DNA of 64,000 nucleotides from Toxonevra muliebris. Taxonomy: Eukaryota > Arthropoda > Insecta > Diptera > Pallopteridae. The DNA is taken from positions 15,001 to 79,000 of the forward strand of contig CAVNUY010000002.1 in NCBI GenBank assembly GCA_963691655.1, in the 5' to 3' direction. The position numbers were made by a program, and so were the translations under genes. How positions within the stretch are numbered: the first letter of the stretch is position 1; each line of letters opens with the position of its first letter. Below are positions 46,139-55,777 of this stretch, in pieces. Under the pieces are notes generated by a model. That model saw nothing but the letters and a program-made list of their open reading frames with translations. It was not told where the DNA came from and searched no databases.

Positions 46139-46577
46139 TCAGCCAACTCCTACACGTTTGCTGAAGGACCGGAACGCAAGCACACCACCTATCAGTACCC
46201 TTGTACTTATTAGTGCACTGTCTGTTTTCCTAAGGACGTCCAGCTCTATTAAGTTACGGTGCTGATGACCACATCCGTCGCCACGGTAAGGCGGGATATG
46301 TTGTTCCTTATTTCTGTGGTGTTGTAATGCGCTTTCTTCGACCGGTGGCATTCGTCGAGATTCCTCGAATCCGTCACCACCTGCGCATCGATTAGGAGCG
46401 CACGTCTGCCCATGTGTACCACCAAATCTGGTTTTCGCAGACCCACGGAGGTAGTCACGTGTGGCTCCTCAATTGTGTTGTAACCTCTGTTGCGCAGATT
46501 CCGACGGATGTAGTTTATAACGCTGTTGTGCCTGGATATCATGACGTCCTTGCTTTTGTAACATTGCTGGATGATAT
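46139..46577 (-). pseudogene. R2 C-terminal fragment: zinc-finger end and restriction-like endonuclease
   Basis: This begins abruptly at the nested LTR with IIQQCYKSKD, the last part of the R2 CCHC motif. It continues RHNSVINYIRRNL, then EEPHVTTS, the endonuclease motif KPDLVV, and ALLIDAQVVTD with its catalytic Asp. The frame stops at 46249. Recognisable C-terminal sequence (LISTRVLIGGVLAF) continues to 46139 in other frames, so at least one frameshift lies near 46255. R2 endonuclease nicks 28S at the insertion site; this fragment is not functional alone. Confidence 0.85.
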
Positions 46578-48110
46578 TGTGACGAGCAAAAATTTGGACC
46601 ACAAATTTTAGCCGCACAATAACACCGTCCTCCAAACACCGCATGTCGCATAAAGAATTAAAAAACTCAATAGCCCCCAGCATAGGCTGGGAGAAGATCA
46701 CCGCAAAGGCGAAATGGACAATAAAGCGCGCAGCAACAACAAAGACGCACACAGTTAGCACAAAGAAAAGGAAAAGCACGAATGTGCTACACTAAGTGTG
46801 CTACAACATCAAAAGATGTATACTAACATCTACGTATGGGTGTATACTACAAAAACTACAATTGGGAGAGCAACAAAGCAACAACACAATGCATTCCAGT
46901 GGCGACAGTCTGCACAATGGAATAACTGTATGGCGTGCTGTGGGCTATAAAAGGGCGAACAGAACAGAGATCTTTCTTTTTGGCTGGCAGCTGGCATCGG
47001 AGCAACACGTACCCTGGTAAGTACAAGTAGTGGGTTAGTGAGGAAAATTTTAATTCGACCCGACGGACAAAATTTGGGAGGACAGAAAAACTCCAAGTCT
47101 TGTAACCTGCGAAGACGTGTGCGGCTTGCCGTTGATCGTCGGAGGAACAACAAGCCGACTTGGTCAATAGTCAGGTAAAACTCCAAGTCTTGTAACCTGC
47201 GAAGACGTGTGCGGCTTGCCGTTGATCGTCGGAGGAACAACAAGCCGACCTGGTCTAAGACACAAGATATCACGACCGACGCAAGACGCCGCATGGTACG
47301 TCCGTTGTACACCAGTCTAGCCATAGCAGCGCTACGCCAGCGCGATCCATTGCATTCGTCAGTTATACACCAGTCTACGCACAGCAGCGCTACGCCAGCG
47401 CAATCCATTGCATTCGCCAGTTATACTCCAGCCTACGCCCAGCAGCGCTACGCCAGCGCAATCATTCGTATTCGTCAGTTATACGCTAGCCTACGCCCAG
47501 CAGCGCTACGCCAGCGCAATCCATTGCATTCGCCCGTTATATACCAGTCTACGCACAGCAGCGCTACGCCAACGCGACCCATCGCATTCACCCGTTATAC
47601 GCAAGTCTACTCACAGCAGCGCTACGTCAGCTCCATTCCATTGCATTCGTCAGTTATACACCAGTCTACGCACAGCAGCGCTACGCCAGCGCAATCCATT
47701 GCATTCACCAGTTATACTCCAGCCTACGCCCAGCAGCGCTACGCCAGCGCAATCATTCGCATTCGTCAGTTATACGCTAGTCTACGCACAGCAGCGCTAC
47801 GCCAGCGCGATCCATTGCATTCGCCCGTTATACACCAGTCTACGCACAGCAGCGCTACGTCAGTGCAATCCATTGCATTCGTCAGTCACACGCCAGCCCA
47901 TTAAATATTAAATTGAATTATTTGAAGTGACATTGATAAGTGTAATTAATATTAAGTGAAATTAAACTTGAATTATTGTTATAATAAAAAAAAACCTGTG
48001 TGTCTAACTAGAGTGAGGGTCCCCTGCAAAATACAAATTTTGTAACGCAAAGAACCTCTGGAGCCCGCTGAGACTACCCCAGCCTAAGACCGGGGAAACG
48101 GTTCGTTACA
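46578..48110 (+). repeat. Family A LTR (5' LTR, with U3, R and long repeat-bearing U5)
   Basis: This 1533-bp LTR starts TGTGACGAGC and ends GGTTCGTTACA. It has a TATA box TATAAAAG (46946-46953), a consensus 5' splice site CTGGTAAGTA (GT at 47017) about 65 bp downstream, two 90-bp repeats (about 47080-47255) and about ten 59-bp repeats (about 47310-47900). Transcription should start near 46975, so almost all minisatellite would lie in a removable intron. The orientation is fixed by the primer site and gag that follow. Confidence 0.9.
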
Positions 48111-48128
48111 TGGCGCCCGAGCAGGGAC
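48111..48128 (+). promoter_or_regulatory. Primer-binding site of family A
   Basis: TGGCGCCCGAGCAGGGAC lies directly after the LTR. It resembles lysine-tRNA primer sites and is identical to that of family B. It fixes the LTR end and the element's orientation. Confidence 0.85.
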
Positions 48129-48268
48129 CTTGAAGTGAAAAAAAAACAAACATTATAACTCACAAAGAACTAAATTACACACAGTGACAATAAAATCAAT
48201 TAAACACAGTGAATAAACTCAGTAGAGAAAAAAAAGAAGGTTAAAGAAAAAAAAAAAAACCCAAGACA

Positions 48269-48935
48269 ATGGTGAAGCTAACGTGGGTCTATGCAATGAG
48301 GAAAGAGGAGCTAACAACTTGTGCCCTCGAATTCGGTCTTGACGACAGCGGCACCGTGGAGGAATTGCGCAAGCGGTTGGTAGCTTTTATACTCGGGGAT
48401 AACTTCGCCGAAGGCATCCAGGAACGCTTGGAGGAGTTGGAAGAACAACACACCAAAATGCAGTCACCGCGTCCGTCACCGACACCAGCAAACGACCCGG
48501 TGCCAGATGACCTAGGTGCCCTAGAGCAACTCACATTGCATATACCGGCAAGACACACGCAGACAGCCGCGCAACCCCACACATTCAATCCTCCAATATC
48601 ATATCCCCAAGCACCAACAACGCAGGCTCGTACAACCCAAGAGGCAGCATGCAGCGCCACACCGGTAACACATGCTCTGGCTATGGACCGCATTCGGAAG
48701 TGGGGCATAAAATTCAACGGTGGGAGAGACCCGCTGGAGTTTATCGAAAGGGTGGAGGAGCTGATGGAAGTGGATGGGGTAGACCGAGACTGGGTGCCGC
48801 GCGCCATGCCCCAATTATTGGTGGAAAGAGCGCTCACCTGGTTCCGCAACAACAATGTTCAAGAACAGCGGAGGGATACTTTCAAAAAATTATTTCTTAC
48901 TTTTTTCCTTCCACCACGGTATTTAGAAGACTTGG
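48269..48935 (+). pseudogene. Family A gag, truncated, with N-terminal SAP-like motif
   Basis: About 222 gag codons remain. Residues 9-42 form a SAP-like helical motif (MRKEELTTCALEFGL, TVEELRKRLVAFI). A Pro/Thr-rich linker follows to about 140, then the capsid start (RKWGIKFNGGRDPLEFIERVEEL, related to family B Gag). It breaks at FFLPPRYLEDL, where family B continues into its second capsid part. The frame then runs a few codons into reversed R2 sequence and stops. No nucleocapsid or pol remains. Confidence 0.85.
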
Positions 48936-51342
48936 ACTTCCAGGCGCTGGTTGCGTAGCCACGGTGCAAGCCATCTCATCGATTGGATGCCTAACCCTCC
49001 ATGTTCCACAGTAGTGTGGAAGTATGCAGTCGTGACATCAGCTGGCAGGTTTAACCACTTTCTTACCGCAGCGCGCACAATCTTGTCAATTTTGTTGAGA
49101 CAACCGATATGCACGAGACCTAGAGTCACCTTATGGTACAGTTGTGGAAGTAAGACGGTGCGGAGACCGTGCAGACGTTGTTGGGGTTTGAGGGGTGCGC
49201 GTGTTAGATGTTCGATTTTGATGTCCAACTCCTCGGCTGGAATTATTTTCGTTCGACCCTCTGGTGTAAATGTAACGCCCAGGTATCTGAAGGTGTCTGT
49301 CCTCCTCAACGCTGGCATTTTCGTGCCTCTGACGTTGAAGCTACCTTCAGTGATCACAGACTTTTTCTGCCTCGGTTGCCCTTTGATGCTGATGCTCATA
49401 CATTTTGCACTGTTCCGTGTCAATCCACACATGTTTAGAAAGCTATCTGATGTGTCCAATAGTTTCTGTAGCCCAGCCGGAGTGGAGGCAAATAGCACTA
49501 GGTCATCGGCAAAGGCAATGGCGTTTGATTTATGAGCGCCAATGTGGCAGCCGATCTCGGGTGGAAGTGATCGCAGGAGACGGTCGATGATCATATTGAA
49601 CAGCATGGGGAAAGAGGGTCGCCTTGTTTAACACCACGCGCTGGGCGGACCCTGCTGGTGACCCAATTGGTGCCACATAATACCGTCGTCGATGTAGCAT
49701 AGAAGTTTCTGAGGTAGCTGGTAAATCTCAGAGGCATGCCGTAGGACTTCAGTGTTCCAAAGATCGCGTTGTGTGATACTGAGTCGAAAGCTTTGCTGAC
49801 ATCAAGAAGGGCCAAGTGACAGGATGCAAAGTTTTGGTGATGGTCTCGTAAGAGTAGGTCAATGATTGTGGTGTTATCTGCGCAGCCGTCCGTGTCGATA
49901 AAGGCGCGCTGTCGTGAGTCAAGCGTGATGAGGACGCTGAGTCGTTTAGCCAGTACGTTGTGCAGCACTCTGACGAGAACCGATGGAATGGTAATCGGAC
50001 GGAAGTCACCGGGGTTGGAAGCATTATTAATTTTAGGGATAAAGATGGTGTTAGCGGTCATCAATTGTTCAGGTAGTTGTTCGCACCAAAGTATTATATT
50101 GAAAATCGCACATAAGATGTCACTTGGAATTGCTCGAATTTGCCTGGCTGTGATGCCGTCGGGGCCGGGGGATGTACTGAGGCCGGGTTTGGAATGTAGA
50201 ACTTCGTCCGGTTTTATCGGGCACCATAGGCTTCCAAGTGGTTGTGTTAGATCCATGTCCGTCGGTGTGCATTCTGAAGGTTCTTCCATCACTCGTCTCC
50301 AGTAAGGCTCCATAATATGCTTTGGAGGAATTTTTGCCTCGTTTGGGCCTTCAAGAATGCTTTTAATGCACCTGGTTTGATGTTTGGTCCAGTTACGTTG
50401 TGTCGTTGCATATTCATGTCTTCTCGCTCGTCTACGGTTAAGGTCACGGTGTTGATTTGGCATTGCTGGTCCATTACGTCTCACTCTACGTGTGGAAGTG
50501 GGGAAGATGTCATTCAAGTACGCCGACAGGTGAACTAGTGTGACGCGTTTTCCTCTCGAGCACGCGTTGGATGCAATGGAGTGGAGCACATCGCTGTTGT
50601 ATGATGTTGCTGTGATGTTCTCTAGAATGCTCTTGATGAATCCATCGGGGTCGTCTGTAGTTGTATGTTGTCGTTGTATTTCATTCGCAGATATAGCCGC
50701 GCGGGTGCGCGTACGTCGTGGTGTTGGTGTTGTTGATGCGGAGGGTAGAGCGGTATTTTGCGATGACAGTGCCGCCTGGCTACGCGTACAAACTGGTGCT
50801 GGTGTCGTTGATGCGGTACGTACATCAGAGTTTTGGAATGGTATTGCCGCATGGATGTGCGCTCGTGTTGGAGCGGACGTTGATCTTGTCTCCACTTCGT
50901 CTTTGAATCTCGTCACAGCTTCTCTATATACCGCTTTTTGTCTCTGTTTTTTAATGGCTTCTAGTGTACGCAGTGGGAAATGCTTCACGAGTTCTTGGTT
51001 CATGAACCTCACTCCTCCTGTTGTTATCAGTTCCGCTTCCTTCCTTGCCATCATCAACGCTTCTTCGTCGGACCATCTAAGTTTAACATCCACTCGGCGG
51101 TTGATCAGGTCGTGTTGGTCGGGGTGTGCTCTGCGCACGTGTACGCCTAGTCCGGTCTTGCTGGAAAAAGCCCTCCCGCAATAGTTGCAGGTATGGCTGT
51201 TTATAGATGAAGATGATGCTGGTTGTTGGTTTATAGAGTCAGAGAACTCTATATCATTTATCCGAGGCTGAATTTCTGAGTTTGGGCAAACAAATTTAAG
51301 GCCGAAGGGGCTGGCAACTCCAGGGACCCGGGAAAACCTTGT
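48936..51342 (-). pseudogene. R2 ORF, N-terminal and reverse transcriptase part, frameshifted
   Basis: The frame is open from a TGA at 51345-51343 with no in-frame ATG before the DNA-binding domains, so initiation is probably non-AUG just after the ribozyme. A CCHH finger (CNYCGRAFSS...H...H) lies at about 51190-51125. A Myb-like region (WSDEEALMMARKEAEL) follows. The reverse transcriptase has FRPITIPS, LLDVSKAFDSV, GVKQGDPLSP and FADDLVLF. The frame breaks between GDPLSP and LFNMI at about 49607, consistent with one C lost from a C run. The second part (to 48936) ends at WLAPWLRNQRLEV where the nested element begins. The linker before the endonuclease is lost. Confidence 0.9.
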
Positions 51343-51588
51343 TCACTTAGCCGCCACAATCAAACATATAAATTTCATTCAAAAAATATACATTTTAAAG
51401 TGACGTTACCGGCGGGCACCACGAGGAGGTGGAACATAGGTGCATCTATGACTTCTTTGGGGTATTCTCTGAAAGGTGTTCAGGGAGACGACTTGCGAAA
51501 GCGACCCAGCGCGGAAGCTTTGGTCCGATCACCGTCGTATAAAAGTTTGAATATGCTACCGTGAGATAACATGTGTGTTTTCAGAGAA

Positions 51589-51618
<30 letters not shown>
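51340..51618 (-). ncRNA. HDV-like self-cleaving ribozyme at the 28S/R2 5' junction
   Basis: Minus-strand elements fit the HDV fold. P1 is GGCGGG in 28S (51618-51613) with CCCGCC (51416-51411). P2 is UGUUC (51436-51432) with GAACA (51344-51340). P3 is ACC (51430-51428) with GGU (51420-51418), closing the seven-base loop UCCUCGU (51427-51421). P4 is CGUCAC (51405-51400) with GUGGCG (51357-51352). J4/2 is GCUAAGU, with the catalytic C at 51350. Cleavage is predicted between 51619 and 51618, leaving 28 nt of 28S on the R2 RNA. R2 elements are known to release their 5' ends this way. J1/2 is unusually long and holds a 14-bp inverted repeat. The ORF opens right after P2. Confidence 0.82.
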
Positions 51619-51632
<14 letters not shown>

Positions 51633-51649
51633 ACTTGAATTTTTTCACT

Positions 51650-51688
<39 letters not shown>

Positions 51689-51699
51689 ACACCCGTTAG

Positions 51700-51741
<42 letters not shown>

Positions 51742-52487
51742 CAAGTCCGTGCCAGTTCTGAATTGATTGTTAATTGATAATCGTTATAATTTAAAAAGAA
51801 TATATCTTGCGATAATTCCTTAAAAATTTTAGCAAGAAAGTTCCACAATTGGCTACGTAACTACTATCCGGGGAACAAGAACCGAAATTCTCTATTTACC
51901 CAGAACGAGTACATAAACCATGTTATTGCTATGTTATATCTCTCTTCGAAAGACTTCCATGGTAGTACGATTATAAAACAGAAAAGAAAACTCTTCCGAT
52001 ATCTCTCGACGGCTTCTTTATGGTCGTTCCTGTTGCCAGGATGAGCACAAGGCCCATATTTAATAACAAACGGATACTCAACAGGTTACGGAATTGGAAC
52101 CGTATTCCCTTTCGTTCAAAAATAATTCAAGTGTTTAATTACTTAAAAAAAAAAATTAATAAAAATTTATTTTTGTTTTCATTATAACTTGAAAATTTTC
52201 GGCTTTCGCCTTGAACTTAGGACCGACTAACTCGTGATCAACCACTGTTCACACGAAACCCTTCTCCACTTCAGTCCTCCAAGGTCTCATTCGATTATTT
52301 GCTACTACCACCAAGATCTGTACCAATAGCGGCTCCATGCAGGCTTACGCCAAACACTTCTAAGCACACCATTGTACCCTCCTACTCACTAAAGTTTCAA
52401 AATTTATATACATAACATATATAAATCATTTACTTTAGCGGTAATGTATAGGTATACAACTTAAGCGCCATCCATTTTAAGGGCTAG

Positions 52488-52525
<38 letters not shown>

Positions 52526-52608
52526 ATTACGACTTCCATGTCCACCGTCCTGCTGTTTTAAGCAACCAACGCCTTTCATGGTATCTGCATGAGTTGTTAA
52601 TTTGGGCA

Positions 52609-52639
<31 letters not shown>

Positions 52640-53294
52640 GCCAGTTCTGCTTACCAAAAGTGGCCCACTGGGCACATTATATCATAACCTCAACCTTCAT
52701 ATCAAGAAAGGTGAGGTTCTTACCCATTTAAAGTTTGAGAATAGGTTAAAGTCGTTTCGACCGTTATGAAAAAAATGCACACTATTACCATAATATAAAA
52801 AATATATTATAGGATATAATGATGAATTTTTCATAATGGATATTCAGGTTCATCGGGTTTAACCTCTAAGCAGTTTCACGTACTATTTAACTCTCTATTC
52901 AGAGTTCTTTTCAACTTTCCCTCACGGTACTTGTTTACTATCGGTCTCATGGTTATATTTAGTTTTAGATTGAGTTTACCACCCACTTAGTGCTGCGCTA
53001 TCAAGCAACACGACTCTTTGGAAACATCTTCTAGTAATCATTAACGTTATACGGGCCTGGCACCCTCTATGGGTAAATGGCCTCATTTAAGAAGGACTTA
53101 AATCGTTAATTTCTCATACTAGATTTAAGATATTCCATACACTGCATCTCACATTTGCCATAAAAACAAAGTGACTTAGTGCTGAACTATTTTCTTTTCG
53201 CTCGCCGCTACTAAGAAAATCCTTGTTAGTTTCTTTTCCTCCCCTCATTAATATGCTTAAATTCAGGGGGTAATCCCATATGAGTTGAGGTTGT
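51591..53294 (-). rRNA. 28S: 28S rRNA, 5' segment, with two internal deletions
   Basis: On the minus strand this starts CAACCTCAACTCATATGGGA and ends at the R2 site (GGGAGTAACTATGACTCTCT, then TAAGG). It is 1.70 kb, against roughly 2.6-2.7 kb expected in flies. Near 52763 the sequence jumps from the D2 region (GTGTGCATTTTTTTCATAA) to GGTCGAAACGA, losing about 0.8 kb including the block with ACGGACCAAGGAGTC. Near 51932 it jumps from GAAGAGAGATAT to CAATAACATGG, losing about 0.25 kb including the GGAAGTCGGCAAATTAGATC block. Conserved positions elsewhere also differ. This copy cannot make a normal large-subunit RNA. Confidence 0.93.
52130..52200 (-). other. Probable 28S alpha/beta processing gap
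   Basis: An AT-only stretch sits between GGCGAAAGCCGAAAATTTTC and GAACGAAAGGGAATACGG. This is where insect 28S is cut into alpha and beta halves in the D7a loop. The position is inferred by comparison with Drosophila. Confidence 0.5.
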
Positions 53295-53718
53295 ATAAAA
53301 TTATTTAGTAATAAAAATTTTTTATTAAGAATAAAAAATAAACCCAATTTATAATATTTGTAAAATCTTTTCTTCTTTTTTATTAAATAATGTGTGTAAT
53401 TTTATAAAAATTTACTTTTTTTTTTCAAATATATTTAATTTTATTATTTTGTAATATAGAGACAATTCTAGAATAAAAATTTTTTTTTATATGCTAGACC
53501 TTCCTCAAATATTTATATATTAAATAAAATAATAATATATATAGAAAAAATAGAATACTAAGATTTCTTTTTAAATATTATTTTTTGAGGTTTTTTAATT
53601 ATACTTTTTCTCTTAATATTATGAATATTTTAAAAATATTCAATAATATAACATGTGCTTAAATTTCATTTAAAAAAAAATTTAACAAATAAAATAAGCA
53701 ACTTATTTAGCATAATCT
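53295..53718 (-). other. ITS2
   Basis: This is 424 bp of AT-rich spacer between 2S and 28S. Its length is similar to that in Drosophila. No gene is visible. Confidence 0.85.
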
Positions 53719-53748
53719 TACAACCCTCAACCATATGTAGTCCAAGCA
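53719..53748 (-). rRNA. 2S: 2S rRNA
   Basis: The 30 bases on the minus strand begin TGCTTGGACTACATATGG and end GAGGGTTGTA, which matches the fly 2S rRNA as I remember it. In many flies the 3' part of 5.8S is cut off as 2S, which stays paired in the large subunit. No change is seen. Confidence 0.96.
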
Positions 53749-53777
53749 GCACTTTAAATTTAATTAAAGTACATAAC
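53749..53777 (-). other. ITS2a spacer between 5.8S and 2S
   Basis: A 29-bp AT-rich spacer, removed to separate 5.8S from 2S; its length fits Drosophila. Confidence 0.85.
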
Positions 53778-53899
53778 AGCATGGACTGCAATATGCGTTC
53801 AAAATGTCGATGTTCATGTGTCCTGCAGTTCACACGATGACGCACAGTTTGCTGCGTTCTTCATCGACCCATGAGCCGAGTGATCCACCGCTTAGAGTG
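53778..53899 (-). rRNA. 5.8S: 5.8S rRNA (short dipteran form)
   Basis: On the minus strand this starts CACTCTAAGCGGTGGATCAC, contains GATGAAGAACGCAGC and ACATCGACATTTTGAACGC, and ends GTCCATGCT. It is about 122 nt, near the usual 123 nt of the short fly form. The ends are placed by comparison with Drosophila. It appears intact, unlike 18S and 28S in this unit. Confidence 0.95.
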
Positions 53900-55585
53900 A
53901 TAATTTTTATATATTTGTTTTTATATTAATATCAATTTTATATTTATTGAAAGAAATTAAAAATACACCAATTTCTGGCATATATCAATTCCTTCAATAA
54001 TTTTCTTCTTTTTTTTTAAACCCAAAACTTTTTAGTTGCGAATGTCTTATTAATTTATAAAAATATTATAATAAATTATAATATTCAAATAAACAATATT
54101 AACTTATAAAAAAAAAAAAAAAAACATATATATTTTTTATTACACACACTTATTAGTTATCAAACAAACCATTTTTAAATATTTTAATTATATTTCAATG
54201 TATGCATAAAAGAAAACGAATTCTCTTTTACACAATATCACTGTAAAAATATTTATATTAGTTGAAGAATGTGCGGTAATTTATATATTTTGTGTTTTTA
54301 TAATTTTATAAGTACAACGTACAGTTTTTAAGGTTTTTCTATATATAAATCAATGTATGCATATAAAAAAATGGATGTGTGCAAGGCACGCAAGATATTT
54401 GATGTGTAAACAATTAAGCTAACTGAATGTCATATACATAAGCTCACATATGTATAGCCATATATAGGGATTTAATGTATAATTTATATGCTTAGGTAAT
54501 TCAAATTAAAATAATTATTTTATAAACTTAAAAACTTATTAGATATCATTATCTTTTATATATATAATAACCCAATTCACCATAAATTGCAAATGGTCTT
54601 ACATCATTGCAAATGCAAATTTTTATTCCATATCACATATATTTGTTGTTGTGATAGCATAAATATTTTGCAATTGCACCAAATCGTGAATAGGGCTGAT
54701 ATGTTGTAGTTGCATTATTTTTCTTTTACTCAATGCATCGGGATCTATATGCTCGCATATACGCAGCTGCAATCGCATTCTTTTTTTTTGCGCTTTAAGT
54801 TTTTCTTCCTGTCGATTTGAAATTTTATTAGATGTGAAAATTTTACATAACGTCGCCTGAGAATTGATTTGGCGTATAGGTATATGAATTTGTACACACA
54901 TACGTCAAATCAATCCTCAGGCGACGATAAGTGCTTTAACACCAACAAATAATTCTGCCACGAATAAATGTACACACACATTTTGTTTTCGTATGCACAT
55001 ATATGTGAGAGTAAATTGATCGAAACATAAACAAACAAACTCCGCTCGTATTTTAATTTATCCCTCTCTTCTTCTCTTTGTTGTTTAGAGTAGCACAGTC
55101 ATGCCGCGCAGTAGTGTGAGCGAGAAGGGAACTGGACGTTACAGTTATCTTACATCTTACGATACAGTTATTGTTACATTTTACACATTTGAAATTTTGC
55201 CCATACCGTGAGCTAAAATGTTTACACATCAATAAAATATACAATATCATTTGTGGCAAAAAAAAAACATATATATATATACATATTTTTTTTTTAATTT
55301 TATATATAGAAACAATGTATGCGTATATAAAAATACACAGTATCATTGATGAAATAATGAAAAAAAAAAAAAAACATTTTTAATTGTGAATGTCAAACCA
55401 ATTTTTTAATGTTTTTTCTTATATCATTATATTAAAATTCAATGTATGCAAAATATTTACAATAAAGTAAAAAATTTATAACATAGCATTGTGATAAAAA
55501 AAATTTATTTCAAAATTTTTAAATCTTCTTTTTTCAGTATATTAAATATATGAAATAAAGAAAATTATTTACGGATAGGAACACA

Positions 55586-55587
<2 letters not shown>
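53900..55587 (-). other. ITS1, long, with a hairpin
   Basis: This is 1.69 kb of AT-rich spacer between 18S and 5.8S, roughly double the Drosophila length. It contains a 26-bp inverted repeat at 54851-54876 and 54901-54926 (see that feature) and several poly(A)/poly(T) runs. No gene is supported in it. Confidence 0.85.
54851..54926. repeat. 26-bp inverted repeat in ITS1
   Basis: The left arm starts CGTCGCCTGAG and the right arm ends CTCAGGCGACG. Only about two positions fail to pair exactly (A/G differences that still allow G-U pairing in RNA). The loop is 24 bp. It may be an RNA processing hairpin or a small palindromic insertion. Confidence 0.8.
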
Positions 55588-55644
<57 letters not shown>

Positions 55645-55731
55645 AATAATCAAGTTCGGTCAACTTTTGCGAAACAACCGTGACACACAAGGCGTCACAG
55701 TGATCACGTCCGGAGACCTCACTAAATAATT

Positions 55732-55777
<46 letters not shown>

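Larger units (their letters stand above)
46578..48935 (+). mobile_element. Family A Gypsy-type element nested in R2, 3' part deleted
   Basis: This is on the plus strand, opposite to R2. It comprises one complete LTR (46578-48110), a primer-binding site, a 158-bp leader and the first two thirds of gag. It stops at about 48935, where R2 sequence resumes at a different point in the R2 protein. ATAT precedes the LTR (46574-46577) and matches the ATAT duplications of the solo LTRs. A single deletion from inside gag into flanking R2 would explain both losses: most of the LTR element and the R2 linker. Confidence 0.88.
45951..51590 (-). mobile_element. R2: R2 non-LTR retrotransposon in its 28S site, broken
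   Basis: R2 lies exactly at its target. The 5' junction follows CTCTTAAGG (51591) and the 3' poly(A) run abuts TAGCCAAATG (45950). The 5' region carries an HDV-like ribozyme. The coding region has a CCHH finger, a Myb-like region, reverse transcriptase and part of the restriction-like endonuclease. The copy is dead: there is a frameshift in the reverse transcriptase near 49607, a nested LTR element at 46578 to about 48935 accompanied by loss of the linker region, and frameshifts in the last codons near 46255. Excluding the nested DNA, about 3.3 kb of R2 remains. Confidence 0.95.

Noticed and set aside
48951..51184. Plus-strand open frames at 48951-49535, 49862-50305 and 50540-51184
   Set aside because: These are complements of the R2 coding region; the minus-strand frames carry the reverse transcriptase and zinc-finger motifs.
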